Below are positions 47,067 to 54,657 of a stretch of DNA of 64,000 nt, one piece after another. This stretch comes from Pseudorhodobacter antarcticus (GTDB lineage Bacteria; Pseudomonadota; Alphaproteobacteria; Rhodobacterales; Rhodobacteraceae), in the NCBI GenBank assembly GCA_945860375.1, contig CAMAQR010000002.1, positions 62,001 to 126,000 of the forward strand, in the 5' to 3' direction. Position 1 is the first letter of the stretch. Every line of letters starts with the position of its first letter. Position numbers and translations under genes: made by a program. The notes under the pieces are model-generated. The model did not search any database. It was not told the origin of the DNA and saw only the letters and a list, made by a program, of their open reading frames with translations.

Positions 47067-47774
47067 GTGGCGGATCGGTTGGGTGATTTGGTGACGGGTT
47101 GGACGGCAGCGGCGCGTCCGGCCGGGGTGGTGCTGGAAGGCCCAGCGGTTCGGTTGGAGCCGATGGACCCTGACGCCCACGCCGCCGACCTGCACCGCGC
47201 CTTTTCAGGACACGAATTCTTGTGGGATTACATGCCATATGGGCCGTTCGCCTCGGCTGCGGGGTATCATCGCTGGGCCAAAGAGACGGCGAGCGGGGTT
47301 GATCCGTCTTTCTACGTCCTGCGCGACAAGGCTTCGGGTCATTGCGGCGGGGTTGCCAGCTATTTGCGCATCACACCCGAACAGGGGTCGATCGAGATCG
47401 GGCACATCTGCCTGGCACCTGAAATCCAACGCGGGCGGGCGGCGACAGAAGCGATGTTTCTGATGATGGATTGGGCGTTTTCGGCGGGCTATCGGCGCTA
47501 TGAGTGGAAGTGCAACGCGCTGAACCTGCCGTCCCGGCGGGCGGCGCAGCGGCTGGGGTTCAGCTTTGAGGGCGTGTTCCGTCAGCACATGCTGGTGAAG
47601 GGGCGCAACCGGGACACGGCTTGGTTTGCGATCATAGATCAGGAATGGCCTGCCTTGCGTGAGGCTTATCTGGCATGGCTGTCGCCTGCGAATTTTGACG
47701 CCAAGGGGCGGCAGCGGGAACGCCTGTCGGATCTGACGCGGCTGGTGCGCCCAGGGTCCGACCCGGCCCTGTAG
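47067..47774 (+). CDS. GNAT family N-acetyltransferase, RimJ/RimL-like
   Basis: A 235-residue acetyltransferase of the RimJ/RimL type. The core has EIGHICLAPEIQRGRAATEAM, the acetyl-CoA loop (QRGRAA), and YEWKCNALNLPSRRAAQRLGFSFEG, a standard RimJ signature. It probably acetylates a small amine or protein N-terminus; the substrate is unknown. I use the GTG at 47067 with GGAGGGG just upstream; the frame is open to 47025. The last 143 bases overlap the converging response regulator gene. Confidence 0.87.
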   Translation: MADRLGDLVTGWTAAARPAGVVLEGPAVRLEPMDPDAHAADLHRAFSGHEFLWDYMPYGPFASAAGYHRWAKETASGVDPSFYVLRDKASGHCGGVASYLRITPEQGSIEIGHICLAPEIQRGRAATEAMFLMMDWAFSAGYRRYEWKCNALNLPSRRAAQRLGFSFEGVFRQHMLVKGRNRDTAWFAIIDQEWPALREAYLAWLSPANFDAKGRQRERLSDLTRLVRPGSDPAL

Positions 47775-48492
47775 ACCCGGCGCGGAAACCGGCGCTTTCG
47801 GTAAGCCGGTCCGCCACCATGGCGCGCAAGATGGTCAGGCCGGCCTCACCCCGGCCCGCGGTTTCGGCGGCAGCGGCAAGTTCGGCATCCCGCGCATGGC
47901 GGGCCAATCCGGCAATGAAACCCGTGATATAGCGGCGCGCGGTGGCGTCTTGTGCACCAGACAGCGCGCGCGCAGCTTTGGCCAGATCATCCTGCAGCGC
48001 CAGCGGGTCCGGGGTGATCGGGTCATTGCCGGGCAGCGTTTGTGCAAAGCCGGGCAGATGCGTCAGGATGCTGGCGCAAAACCGGTGCAGGCTTTCCAGG
48101 GGTTTGTCCAGAAACCCATCTGCCCCCGAAGCCAGCGCCGATGCGCGCCCGTTGGGAGTGCCCGAGGTGCCAAGGATCAGGTTGGGCCGGGCAGTGGACA
48201 GGACCAGATCGCGAATCAACGCCTCCCCCCGCCCATCGGGCAGGCCCAGATCGACGATCACCACATCGGGGCGGTAACAGCGCAGATGCGCGCGGGCGGC
48301 GCGCAGGGTTTCGGCGCGACGCAGACGGGCCCCAGCGCGGCGGCACATCAGACGCAACGCCTCACAAGCGTAGCGGCTGTCTTCGACGGCCAGAATCGTC
48401 AGCCCGTGCAGGGGCAGGATGCTGCCTGGTGCAGGAATGGCAAAGCCTTTGGGCCGGGGGGGCGCAAAAGGATCGGTGCAAAGGGCGGGCAT
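47632..48492 (-). CDS. response regulator receiver protein with unusual C-terminal tail
   Basis: A 286-residue protein. The receiver domain lies at about residues 30-145: VEDSRYACEAL, phospho-acceptor in VVIVDLGLPDGRGE and lysine in DGFLDKPLES. A helical output domain follows (LAKAARALSGAQDATARRY to ILRAMVADRL). The last 45 or so residues are Pro/Ala-rich without structure and are encoded by the antisense of the GNAT gene's end, so the natural stop may have been lost. No DNA-binding domain is seen. No kinase gene is next to it. Confidence 0.78.
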   Translation of the reverse strand: MPALCTDPFAPPRPKGFAIPAPGSILPLHGLTILAVEDSRYACEALRLMCRRAGARLRRAETLRAARAHLRCYRPDVVIVDLGLPDGRGEALIRDLVLSTARPNLILGTSGTPNGRASALASGADGFLDKPLESLHRFCASILTHLPGFAQTLPGNDPITPDPLALQDDLAKAARALSGAQDATARRYITGFIAGLARHARDAELAAAAETAGRGEAGLTILRAMVADRLTESAGFRAGSTGPGRTLGAPAASDPTGVPAAAPWRQNSQATAMPDKPHARQAIPDL

Positions 48493-48660
48493 GGCGGCAC
48501 CTTTCTTGGAACGGTGAAGGCAGAATGCGCCGGTTTGGTGAAGGCGCGGTTAATGCCGCAGCGTTTGATGCAGATTTCTTGCGGGCTGCGGCGCAGAGGC
48601 CTCTTGCCGGGGGCCGCTTTGCCACCCATAACCGCGCCAAACACCGAAATGGAGCCTGCC

Positions 48661-49061
<401 letters not shown>

Positions 49062-49065
<4 letters not shown>

Positions 49066-49346
49066 CCATCACCGCCGCATTTGTGCTGTTTTCCGTGACA
49101 TGGTTCATGGTGTTTTTCTGCGTCTTGCCGCTGCGGTTTCGCAGTCAGGCACAAGAGGGCGTTGTTGAGCCGGGCACGCCCCGGTCCGCCCCGGCAGACG
49201 CGATGATCAAGCGCAAGGCGCAGATCACCACAGTTGTGGCGCTGATCGTGTTTGCGGCGCTGTATCTGCTGATCACCTCGGGCCGGTTTGGCATTGATGA
49301 TCTGGATGTGTTCGGCATTCTGAAGATGGCCCCGCCCGGCCCTTAA
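49062..49346 (+). CDS. DUF1467 family membrane protein
   Basis: A 94-residue protein with two membrane spans (FVLFSVTWFMVFFCVLPL and ITTVVALIVFAALYLLI) separated by a polar loop. FRSQAQEGVVEPGTPRSAP is the conserved loop of DUF1467. This gene follows the epimerase in many alphaproteobacteria and shares an ATGA overlap with it here, so it is translated with it; its role is unknown. Its TAA stop is interlocked with that of the converging EI24 gene (TTAA). Confidence 0.88.
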
Positions 49347-50065
49347 CGCGGCACCGGCGGGATGTCGCTGCGCCGGGATTCGGTGACAAGCGACTGAAAC
49401 ATATGGGTGAAGGTGGCGACGCCAAGCACCGGAATGATCAGGTTGACCAAGGGGACCGACAGGGGAGCGGCCATCAATGTGCCCGCCAGCCAGACTTTGC
49501 CCCAGTGCTGTTTGCGCAAGGCCTTGGCCCCCGGACGACCAATGCGGCGGGTGGCGACAAGGGTGAAATATTCGCGTCCCAGCAAAAAGCCGTTGATCGC
49601 CCAGAACACCACCGGAATGAACGGACCGGCGAAGGCATAGAAGAACAGTGCCACCACGTTCAGCGCGATCAGCAGGCCCATGAAATTAACGGTGTCGACC
49701 AGACTGTCCATGAATTTGGCGCGTGGAACGGGCGGCAGTTGGGGGTAATGGCGATCCTCCACCGCAGCGGCAACGTCTTCCAGGAAGAGGCCGGAAAACA
49801 CTGAGGCCACCGGGATCATCAAGAACACCGACAATCCCAGCATCAGCAGGAACGACCCCCAGGACAGCAGGGTGTCAATGCCGCCAACCGGGCCAATATA
49901 GGGGATTTCAACCGAGTTTGGGATGAAGGTTTCCAGCAGCCACAAAAACGCCGCGTAAACTCCGGTCAGCAGGGCGATCGACAAGATCACCCCCAGAACG
50001 ACCACGCGCAGAAAGCGTCGGTCGTTGATCTGGGCCAAGGCTTTGCCGAAAGACGCGAAGATCAT
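49343..50065 (-). CDS. EI24/CysZ-like membrane protein
   Basis: A 240-residue inner-membrane protein of the EI24 domain group, which includes the sulfate transporter CysZ. It begins with FGKALAQINDRRFLRVVVLG, has four or more spans, and contains the family block INGFLLGREYFTLVATRR followed by PLSVPLVNLIIPVLGVATFTHM. No cysteine-synthesis genes surround it, so sulfate transport is only a possibility. Its ATG overlaps the stop of the upstream nitroreductase gene. Confidence 0.85.
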   Translation of the reverse strand: MIFASFGKALAQINDRRFLRVVVLGVILSIALLTGVYAAFLWLLETFIPNSVEIPYIGPVGGIDTLLSWGSFLLMLGLSVFLMIPVASVFSGLFLEDVAAAVEDRHYPQLPPVPRAKFMDSLVDTVNFMGLLIALNVVALFFYAFAGPFIPVVFWAINGFLLGREYFTLVATRRIGRPGAKALRKQHWGKVWLAGTLMAAPLSVPLVNLIIPVLGVATFTHMFQSLVTESRRSDIPPVPR

Positions 50066-50640
50066 GGTGCGGCCCAGGTGATCAGGCGATCAAGATCGGG
50101 GCGGGGGCGGTCTTGGCCTGCCTTGCCGGGGGTGCCGATGTGGATGATGCCTGCCACGGTTTCGGATGCGGTGCAGTGAAAAGCGGCTGCGGCAAAGGCC
50201 GCGTCATGGGATGGCCAGCCGGACAGCCAGTTCGCGCCCCATCCGGCAGCGGTGGCGGCGGTGACGATGCCAAAACACAGCGCGCCTGCCGACAGCAGTT
50301 GTTCTACAGGCGGCACTTTGTCGGAAGGTTTGGGCGCGGCGATGACCACCACCGCCAGCTTGCCCATATCAAACTGTCCCCGCGCCTTGGCGGTTTTCTC
50401 GGCGTCGGCGCCGATGTCATGCGCGTGCGCCTCGGCCAATGCGGCGACGCGTTGCATGGCGGCATGGTCCAGCACCACAAGCCGCCATGGCTCCAGCTTG
50501 CCATGATCGGGCACGCGGATTGCTGCGGTCAGGATCAGGCGCAACTGATCGCGGCTGGGCACCGGGCCTGCAAACAGCTTGGCCGGGTGCGAGGCGCGGT
50601 GCAGCAGAAAATCAAAGGCGGCGGGGTTTGGGGCGGGCAT
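50062..50640 (-). CDS. nitroreductase family protein, YdjA-like
   Basis: A 192-residue FMN-dependent oxidoreductase of the compact YdjA type. N-terminal motifs are LHRASHPAKLFAGPVPSRDQ and AAIRVPDHGKLEPWRLVVL, the latter with typical FMN contacts, and the C-terminus holds IHIGTPGKAGQDRPRPDLD. AAGGAGTCGCCC lies before the ATG at 50640, which decides the start over a longer frame. The stop overlaps the EI24/CysZ-like gene (ATGA). The physiological electron acceptor is unknown. Confidence 0.9.
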   Translation of the reverse strand: MPAPNPAAFDFLLHRASHPAKLFAGPVPSRDQLRLILTAAIRVPDHGKLEPWRLVVLDHAAMQRVAALAEAHAHDIGADAEKTAKARGQFDMGKLAVVVIAAPKPSDKVPPVEQLLSAGALCFGIVTAATAAGWGANWLSGWPSHDAAFAAAAFHCTASETVAGIIHIGTPGKAGQDRPRPDLDRLITWAAP

Positions 50641-50747
50641 GGGCGACTCCTTCGTGCAGCCATGGGTGGCGGGGATTGCGCGGGGCGTCAAGGGTGGGTG
50701 GCGCTCTGGCCCCTTGTGGTGAGCGCAGGGGCTGGTCAGGATAGGGC

Positions 50748-50987
50748 ATGCGCAAGGGTGAGTGGTCAGACAGGGCGGTGGCGGGCGCAGAGTTTCACTG
50801 CCGCGTCACCCCACGCGCGCGGCGCGACAGCATCACCGATGAGGGCGCAATCAAGGTGTGCGTGACCGAACCGCCCGAAGATGGCCGCGCCAACGCCGCT
50901 GTGGCGCATGCTTTGGGGGTTGCGAAAACCCGGCTGACTTTGCTGCGCGGGGCCACTTCGCGCGACAAGGTGTTCCGGCTGGATTGA
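50748..50987 (+). CDS. DUF167 (YggU) family protein
   Basis: A 79-residue cytoplasmic protein of the small DUF167/YggU family. The recognisable core is VTPRARRDSITD, then PPEDGRANAAVAHALGVAKTRLTLLRGATSRDKVFRL. Length is slightly below the usual 95 or so. Function is unknown. It starts divergently from the nitroreductase gene and is followed by an intergenic repeat copy. Confidence 0.85.
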   Translation: MRKGEWSDRAVAGAEFHCRVTPRARRDSITDEGAIKVCVTEPPEDGRANAAVAHALGVAKTRLTLLRGATSRDKVFRLD

Positions 50988-51016
50988 GGGTGTGAGGGCT
51001 GAGACACAGAGAAGAT

Positions 51017-51057
51017 GGATATTTGGACCAAGATGAAACCAAATTTTAATCAAATTG
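51017..51057 (+). repeat. intergenic repeat copy 2
   Basis: A 41-base unit from GGATATTTGG through CCAAGATGAAACC to AATCAAATTG that matches the unit at 23627-23667 at about 36 of 41 positions. It lies just after the DUF167 gene and before a converging gene, without the GC hairpin seen in copy 1. Confidence 0.65.
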
Positions 51058-51066
51058 ACCGGATCG

Positions 51067-51318
51067 TCAGTCGTCTGGTGGCTTTGGCGCGATGCGGTAG
51101 CTGCCCTCGGGCAGATCGAGCGCCGCCGCCAGATCGGCAAGCTGAGTCATCGACAGGGTGATCGACACCGGCTCGTCGGTGCGCGGATCGACCTGACGCA
51201 GCACGACACAGTCTTCAAACGCCTCTATCGTGACGTCTTCTTGCAAGGCGCTGGTGCTGGCCCCCTCATCAACAAGGGTGATCACGGTGGCGTCAAAGTC
51301 GTGCTCTATGGTGAACAT
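51067..51318 (-). CDS. hypothetical acidic protein
   Basis: An 83-residue acidic soluble protein, MFTIEHDFDATVITLVDEGA to the C-terminal PEGSYRIAPKPPDD. I recognise no named domain; it looks like a small conserved alphaproteobacterial protein. AAGGAG eight bases before the ATG at 51318 decides the start over a longer frame. No membrane segment or cysteine cluster of note. It is divergent from the Ala/Lys-rich exported protein. Confidence 0.68.
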   Translation of the reverse strand: MFTIEHDFDATVITLVDEGASTSALQEDVTIEAFEDCVVLRQVDPRTDEPVSITLSMTQLADLAAALDLPEGSYRIAPKPPDD

Positions 51319-51486
51319 GCGCGAACTCCTTTGTCCTTGCCCCAGCTTAGGTCTGTTTCGCAATCAGTGCCATCGCAGTCTGCGGCACGGAATCGCCGCG
51401 CGCCAGACGCATTTATGTCAAGTTTTCCGGGTTGAGTGCTTGGGACCGAAACAGCCCTGTCGCGAATTGCAGGGTCATCAAATGGA

Positions 51487-52386
51487 ATGACTGCGATGAC
51501 ACGTTTTCCCACTTTGGCGGCCTTTGTGGTTGCCGGCCATTGCGCTTTGACACTGCCCGCTTTGGCGGACGCGATAGATCCAGTGGACATTCAGATCGCG
51601 ATTGAAGCCTTTGCGCCTGAAACTCTGTCGCCGACCGAACAGCGCCCCGCCGATCCGCAGCCGATGCCAAAGACGCCTGTGAGCGAGCCGCCCATCGATG
51701 CTGCGCCATCGGAAGTGGCGCCGGTTGTGAAGCAACCGGCAGAGGAAGTCCTGACGCCGGAGCAAATCGAGCAGCAACAGCGCGAGGCCCAGATGCAGGC
51801 TGATTTGCAGTCCAAAGCGGCACAGCTTGAATTGCAGCGCGTGATCGCCGAGGCCGAGGCCCGGTGGCAGGCAGACTGGGTCGCGGGCTGGAATGCCCGC
51901 TGGCACGCAGAGCAACAGGCCGCAGCCGAAGAGCGCGCGCGCCAGTTGGCCGCAGAAGAGCACGCCCGCCAAGTGGCCGCAGAGGCTTTGGCCCGCCAAC
52001 TTGCGGCCGAGGCCGAAGCGCGTCAGGCGGCCATTGATGCCGTCTTGAAAGAAGAAGCCGAGCGTCAGGCTGTCATCGCCGCTGCCGCCGCTGAGAGAGA
52101 AGCTATTTGGGCGGCGATGAGACGTGCAGAGCGTGCCGCTTTCCTGCGTCAGGAGGCCGGAGCCGCCAAAGCTGCAGCCAAGGCCGCGCAGGTTGCGACG
52201 AAAGCCGTTGCCAAACAGGCCGCCGCCGAGGCAAAAGCCGTCGCCAACGCGGCCAAAGCCGCTGCCAAAGCCGAGGCTGCGGTAAAGGCCAAAGAGCGGG
52301 CTGATGCGAAAGCCGCGGCTGCGGCCGCCAAGGCCGCGCGGGCCGCTGCCAAGGCCGCTGCAAAAGCTGCAGCTCAAGCATCGTAA
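51487..52386 (+). CDS. exported Ala/Lys/Glu-rich coiled-coil protein
   Basis: A 299-residue protein with a likely signal peptide (TLAAFVVAGHCALTLPALADA, cleavage after ALA). It then has a Pro/Glu-rich segment (about 45-95), a long charged helical region rich in Ala, Glu, Gln and Arg (about 95-220), and a tail of AAAKAAA-type repeats (about 225-299). The tail recalls TolA or histone H1-like proteins. I recognise no enzymatic domain. ATG 51487 or 51496 could be the start. A hairpin terminator follows. It is likely a structural or cell-envelope linker, by composition only. Confidence 0.7.
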   Translation: MTAMTRFPTLAAFVVAGHCALTLPALADAIDPVDIQIAIEAFAPETLSPTEQRPADPQPMPKTPVSEPPIDAAPSEVAPVVKQPAEEVLTPEQIEQQQREAQMQADLQSKAAQLELQRVIAEAEARWQADWVAGWNARWHAEQQAAAEERARQLAAEEHARQVAAEALARQLAAEAEARQAAIDAVLKEEAERQAVIAAAAAEREAIWAAMRRAERAAFLRQEAGAAKAAAKAAQVATKAVAKQAAAEAKAVANAAKAAAKAEAAVKAKERADAKAAAAAAKAARAAAKAAAKAAAQAS

Positions 52387-52403
52387 CTGTCGCCGATTGC
52401 GGC

Positions 52404-52441
52404 AAAGGCCCCGGATTTACAAAGGCAAGACCGGGGCCTTT
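52404..52441 (+). terminator. rho-independent terminator after the Ala/Lys-rich protein
   Basis: AAAGGCCCCGG (52404-52414) and CCGGGGCCTTT (52431-52441) form a perfect 11-bp stem with a 16-base loop, 18 bases after the stop codon. The T-run is only three long. Confidence 0.7.
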
Positions 52442-52556
52442 GTCCGTGCGCGCTGCCCGCCGCGCATCTGATGTTCGGGGCTGTGCCAGCCGACCGGGTT
52501 TTGCTATGTCTGTCCCAAGCCGAAACATCGGCAGGCGACAAAAGCAAGGTGAGCAG

Positions 52557-53279
52557 ATGCGTTTTTGGCCAATGATGGCAGGTTTGGCTTTGGCAGGTTG
52601 CGTGGCCCCAACGCCTTATCCGCCGCAATCCAGCCCGGACCCAATGCCGGCCCCGATAGTCTACAGCCCCTCAGCACCGCTGCCACCCGAGCAGGCCGCG
52701 CGGAACTTTCTGACCGTGGTGCAGCGGGTGGAGCCGGTGGCAGAGGCCTATTGCCGCGAGGTGGGCCGCGCCGGAAACTGCGATTTCCGCATCGTGATTG
52801 ACGACCGTCCGGGGCAGCCCGCAAACGCTTTTCAAACGTTGGACAAACAGGGCCGCCCGATCCTGGCCTTCACACTGGCGCTGATCGCGGATGCCCGCAA
52901 TGCCGATGAGGTGGCCTTTGTGTTGGGCCATGAGGCGGCGCATCATATTTCCGGTCACATCCCGAAGGCGCAGCAATCGGCTGCCACTGGGGCGATTTTG
53001 GCCGGGGTGTTGGCGGCTGCGTCTGGGATGGGCGATGCGGGGATCGAGCAGGCGCAGCAGATCGGTGCCGGGATGGCCGCTCGTGGGTACTCGAAGGAAT
53101 TTGAATTGCAGGCCGATGCGCTGGGCACTGAAATTGCTTTTCATGCGGGTTATGACCCTTTGCGCGGGGCGGCCTTCTTTGACCGTTTGCCCGACCCCGG
53201 CGATCAGTTTCTGGGCACTCACCCTGCCAATGCGCAGCGTAAGGCGACCATTGCGCGCGTGATGGCTGGCTTGCGTTGA
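52557..53279 (+). CDS. M48 family metallopeptidase lipoprotein
   Basis: A 240-residue envelope protease. The N-terminus MRFWPMMAGLALAGCVAP contains a lipobox (LAGC) so it should be lipidated at Cys15. The zinc site HEAAHH lies near residue 124 within FVLGHEAAHHISGHIP, and the third ligand is in EFELQADALG. The C-terminal FLGTHPANAQRKATI is typical of M48. It probably performs quality control of outer-membrane or periplasmic proteins like LoiP/BepA. ATG 52557 is chosen because the lipobox must be close to the start. Confidence 0.9.
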   Translation: MRFWPMMAGLALAGCVAPTPYPPQSSPDPMPAPIVYSPSAPLPPEQAARNFLTVVQRVEPVAEAYCREVGRAGNCDFRIVIDDRPGQPANAFQTLDKQGRPILAFTLALIADARNADEVAFVLGHEAAHHISGHIPKAQQSAATGAILAGVLAAASGMGDAGIEQAQQIGAGMAARGYSKEFELQADALGTEIAFHAGYDPLRGAAFFDRLPDPGDQFLGTHPANAQRKATIARVMAGLR

Positions 53280-53289
53280 TCTGCATCAA
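53276..53289. promoter_or_regulatory. perfect FNR/FnrL box
   Basis: TTGATCTGCATCAA is an exact match to the FNR/FnrL consensus TTGAT-N4-ATCAA. It overlaps the stop codon of the M48 gene and is centred about 59 bases upstream of the DUF6455 ATG, a plausible activator position. Known FnrL regulons of Rhodobacter use this same sequence; control here is inferred. Confidence 0.7.
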
Positions 53290-53341
53290 GGCGGTTTGGC
53301 GGTGGGGGTGTCAGTCTGTCTGAAACGACAGGAGGCGGTTG

Positions 53342-53596
53342 ATGTTGGGCTATGTGGATGCAGACCCGCGGGCTTGGGAGTACACCCGCGGCGCGGCGCG
53401 GGTGGTTGGGGTCAATCTGACAGGCGCCGTGGTCGATGGCTGGTTGAGCCGGACCGAACTGGCTGCGCTTGTGCAGGCCTGCCATAACTGCGAATCATCG
53501 GTGCCCTGCACGGACTTTCTGGCGCGTACGGTGCGGGCGGAAACCTTGCCCGGATATTGCCCGAATAAGGCGGCCATCGAGTCTTTGCGCCCGTAA
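53342..53596 (+). CDS. DUF6455 family cysteine-containing protein
   Basis: An 84-residue soluble protein with a DUF6455-like layout: GWLSRTELAALVQACHNCES, then PCTDFLARTVRAETLPGYCPNKAAIESL. Four cysteines (CHNC, PC, YC) could hold a metal or iron-sulfur cluster, though this is not shown. The start at 53342 follows GGAGGCGGTTG, a good ribosome-binding site. A perfect FNR box lies just upstream, so expression is probably raised when oxygen is low. Function is unknown. Confidence 0.75.
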   Translation: MLGYVDADPRAWEYTRGAARVVGVNLTGAVVDGWLSRTELAALVQACHNCESSVPCTDFLARTVRAETLPGYCPNKAAIESLRP

Positions 53597-53635
53597 CGGG
53601 TTTGCAGGCGGCGCGGGTCGCGCTAAGCTGGCCAT

Positions 53636-53986
53636 ATGAAACAAATACTGGATGTCGTGCGTGACCGTGGTTCCCGTTATGCCGTGTCGGGTGGCCCTGT
53701 GCAGGACCGCGCCGGGGCAGAGGCGTTTCTGGTCGAGTTGAAGCGCGTCAAGAAATTCGCCAAGGCCACGCACAACACCTGGGCCATGCTGCTGCCGGAT
53801 GGCCCTGTCAAGAATGACGACGGCGAGGCTGGTGCGGCGGCGGTGATCTTGAAGATGCTGGAGCGCGAGGGGTTGCGCGACCATATCATCGTGGTGACGC
53901 GCTGGTATGGCGGCGTGCATTTGGGGGGCGACCGCTTTGCCCATGTGGTGACAGCGGTGCGGGCGTATCTGGCGGCTTTGGCATAG
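53636..53986 (+). CDS. IMPACT/YigZ-type family protein, N-terminal domain only
   Basis: A 116-residue protein matching the N-terminal domain of YigZ/IMPACT proteins. The family blocks are present: AKATHNTWAML, DGEAGAAAVILKMLERE and IIVVTRWYGGVHLGGDRFAHV. YigZ is about 200 residues, so the C-terminal ferredoxin-like domain is missing; single-domain forms occur in other bacteria. The role is probably linked to translation control, by family only. The ATG at 53636 lacks a strong Shine-Dalgarno. Confidence 0.85.
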   Translation: MKQILDVVRDRGSRYAVSGGPVQDRAGAEAFLVELKRVKKFAKATHNTWAMLLPDGPVKNDDGEAGAAAVILKMLEREGLRDHIIVVTRWYGGVHLGGDRFAHVVTAVRAYLAALA

Positions 53987-54212
53987 GCCGGGTTTCGCCC
54001 GATGACAGATAAAGTCAACGTCATTGGCGGGTTTTTGCACCGAAGTGCCCGTGGGCGGGAGAAAATCAGTGGCCTGACCAAGGTGATTGGCTGGGCCGCT
54101 TGGTTTGCGCGCTGGTGCCGCAATCATCCTTCGGGCAGCTTGCGCAAGTTGACCAATTGCCTTTGGGGCTTCACCATAGACCACCTGCCTTGTTTGAAGT
54201 GATCCTGAAGCA

Positions 54213-54593
54213 ATGACCCTGTCCCCCGAACGCGCCATTGGTCCCCGCCTGCGCATCCGCATCTATTTCAGTGCTGCTGAGATGATGGGGCCGGGTAAGG
54301 CCGAGTTGTTGGACCGGATTGCGCGCACAGGATCCATCGCCGCGGCAGGCCGTGAGATGGGGATGAGCTACAAGCGGGCTTGGATGTTGATCGAAACGAT
54401 GAACGCGATGTTTCGCGCGCCAGTGGTCGAAAGCACGCGGGGCGGACCGGGCGGCGGTGGCGCGGTGTTGACCGATACCGGGTTGCAGGTGTTGTCACTT
54501 TACCGGGCGATCGAGGCGCATGCCAACGATAAGGGGGCGGGCGCGTTGACCCAGATGCAGGCGCTGCTGCGCGATATTCCCGATGAAACATAA
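54213..54593 (+). CDS. ModE-like winged-helix regulator, DNA-binding domain only
   Basis: A 126-residue regulator with the LysR/ModE-type winged helix: GKAELLDRIARTGSIAAAGREM, MSYKRAWMLIETMNAMF, then ESTRGGPGGGGAVLTDTG. This matches the N-terminal half of ModE. The molybdate-binding Mop (molbindin) domains of full ModE (about 260 residues) are absent. Position just upstream of modABC suggests control of molybdate uptake, with a candidate Mo-box between them. How molybdate is sensed without Mop domains is unclear. Confidence 0.88.
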   Translation: MTLSPERAIGPRLRIRIYFSAAEMMGPGKAELLDRIARTGSIAAAGREMGMSYKRAWMLIETMNAMFRAPVVESTRGGPGGGGAVLTDTGLQVLSLYRAIEAHANDKGAGALTQMQALLRDIPDET

Positions 54594-54620
54594 CGATTGA
54601 CTCTGCCCCCCGCGTGAAGC

Positions 54621-54642
54621 GATATTTCCATTCGAACATATC
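54621..54642. promoter_or_regulatory. candidate Mo-box between modE-like gene and modA
   Basis: GATAT (54621-54625) and ATATC (54638-54642) form an inverted repeat with 12 bases between. The layout resembles ModE boxes of other bacteria (CG.TATAT-type half-sites), and it sits 16 bases before the modA ATG. It would suit repression by molybdate-bound regulator; the match is partial. Confidence 0.4.
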
Positions 54643-54657
54643 AACCCGAGGCGCGCC

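Noticed and set aside
51478..52377. A Gly/Leu-rich open frame antisense to the Ala/Lys-rich exported protein
   Set aside because: Its Gly/Leu/Phe pattern is the direct complement of Ala/Lys/Glu codons; no ribosome-binding site or domain supports it. The sense frame has a signal peptide.
52150..52385. AAAGCC/GCC-rich repeats as a possible CRISPR or tandem DNA repeat
   Set aside because: The periodicity is that of Ala-Lys codons in the coding frame, with irregular units and no spacers.
54002..54202. A 66-codon frame between the IMPACT-family gene and the ModE-like gene
   Set aside because: No Shine-Dalgarno and no protein-like features; I treat the 226-base gap as non-coding.
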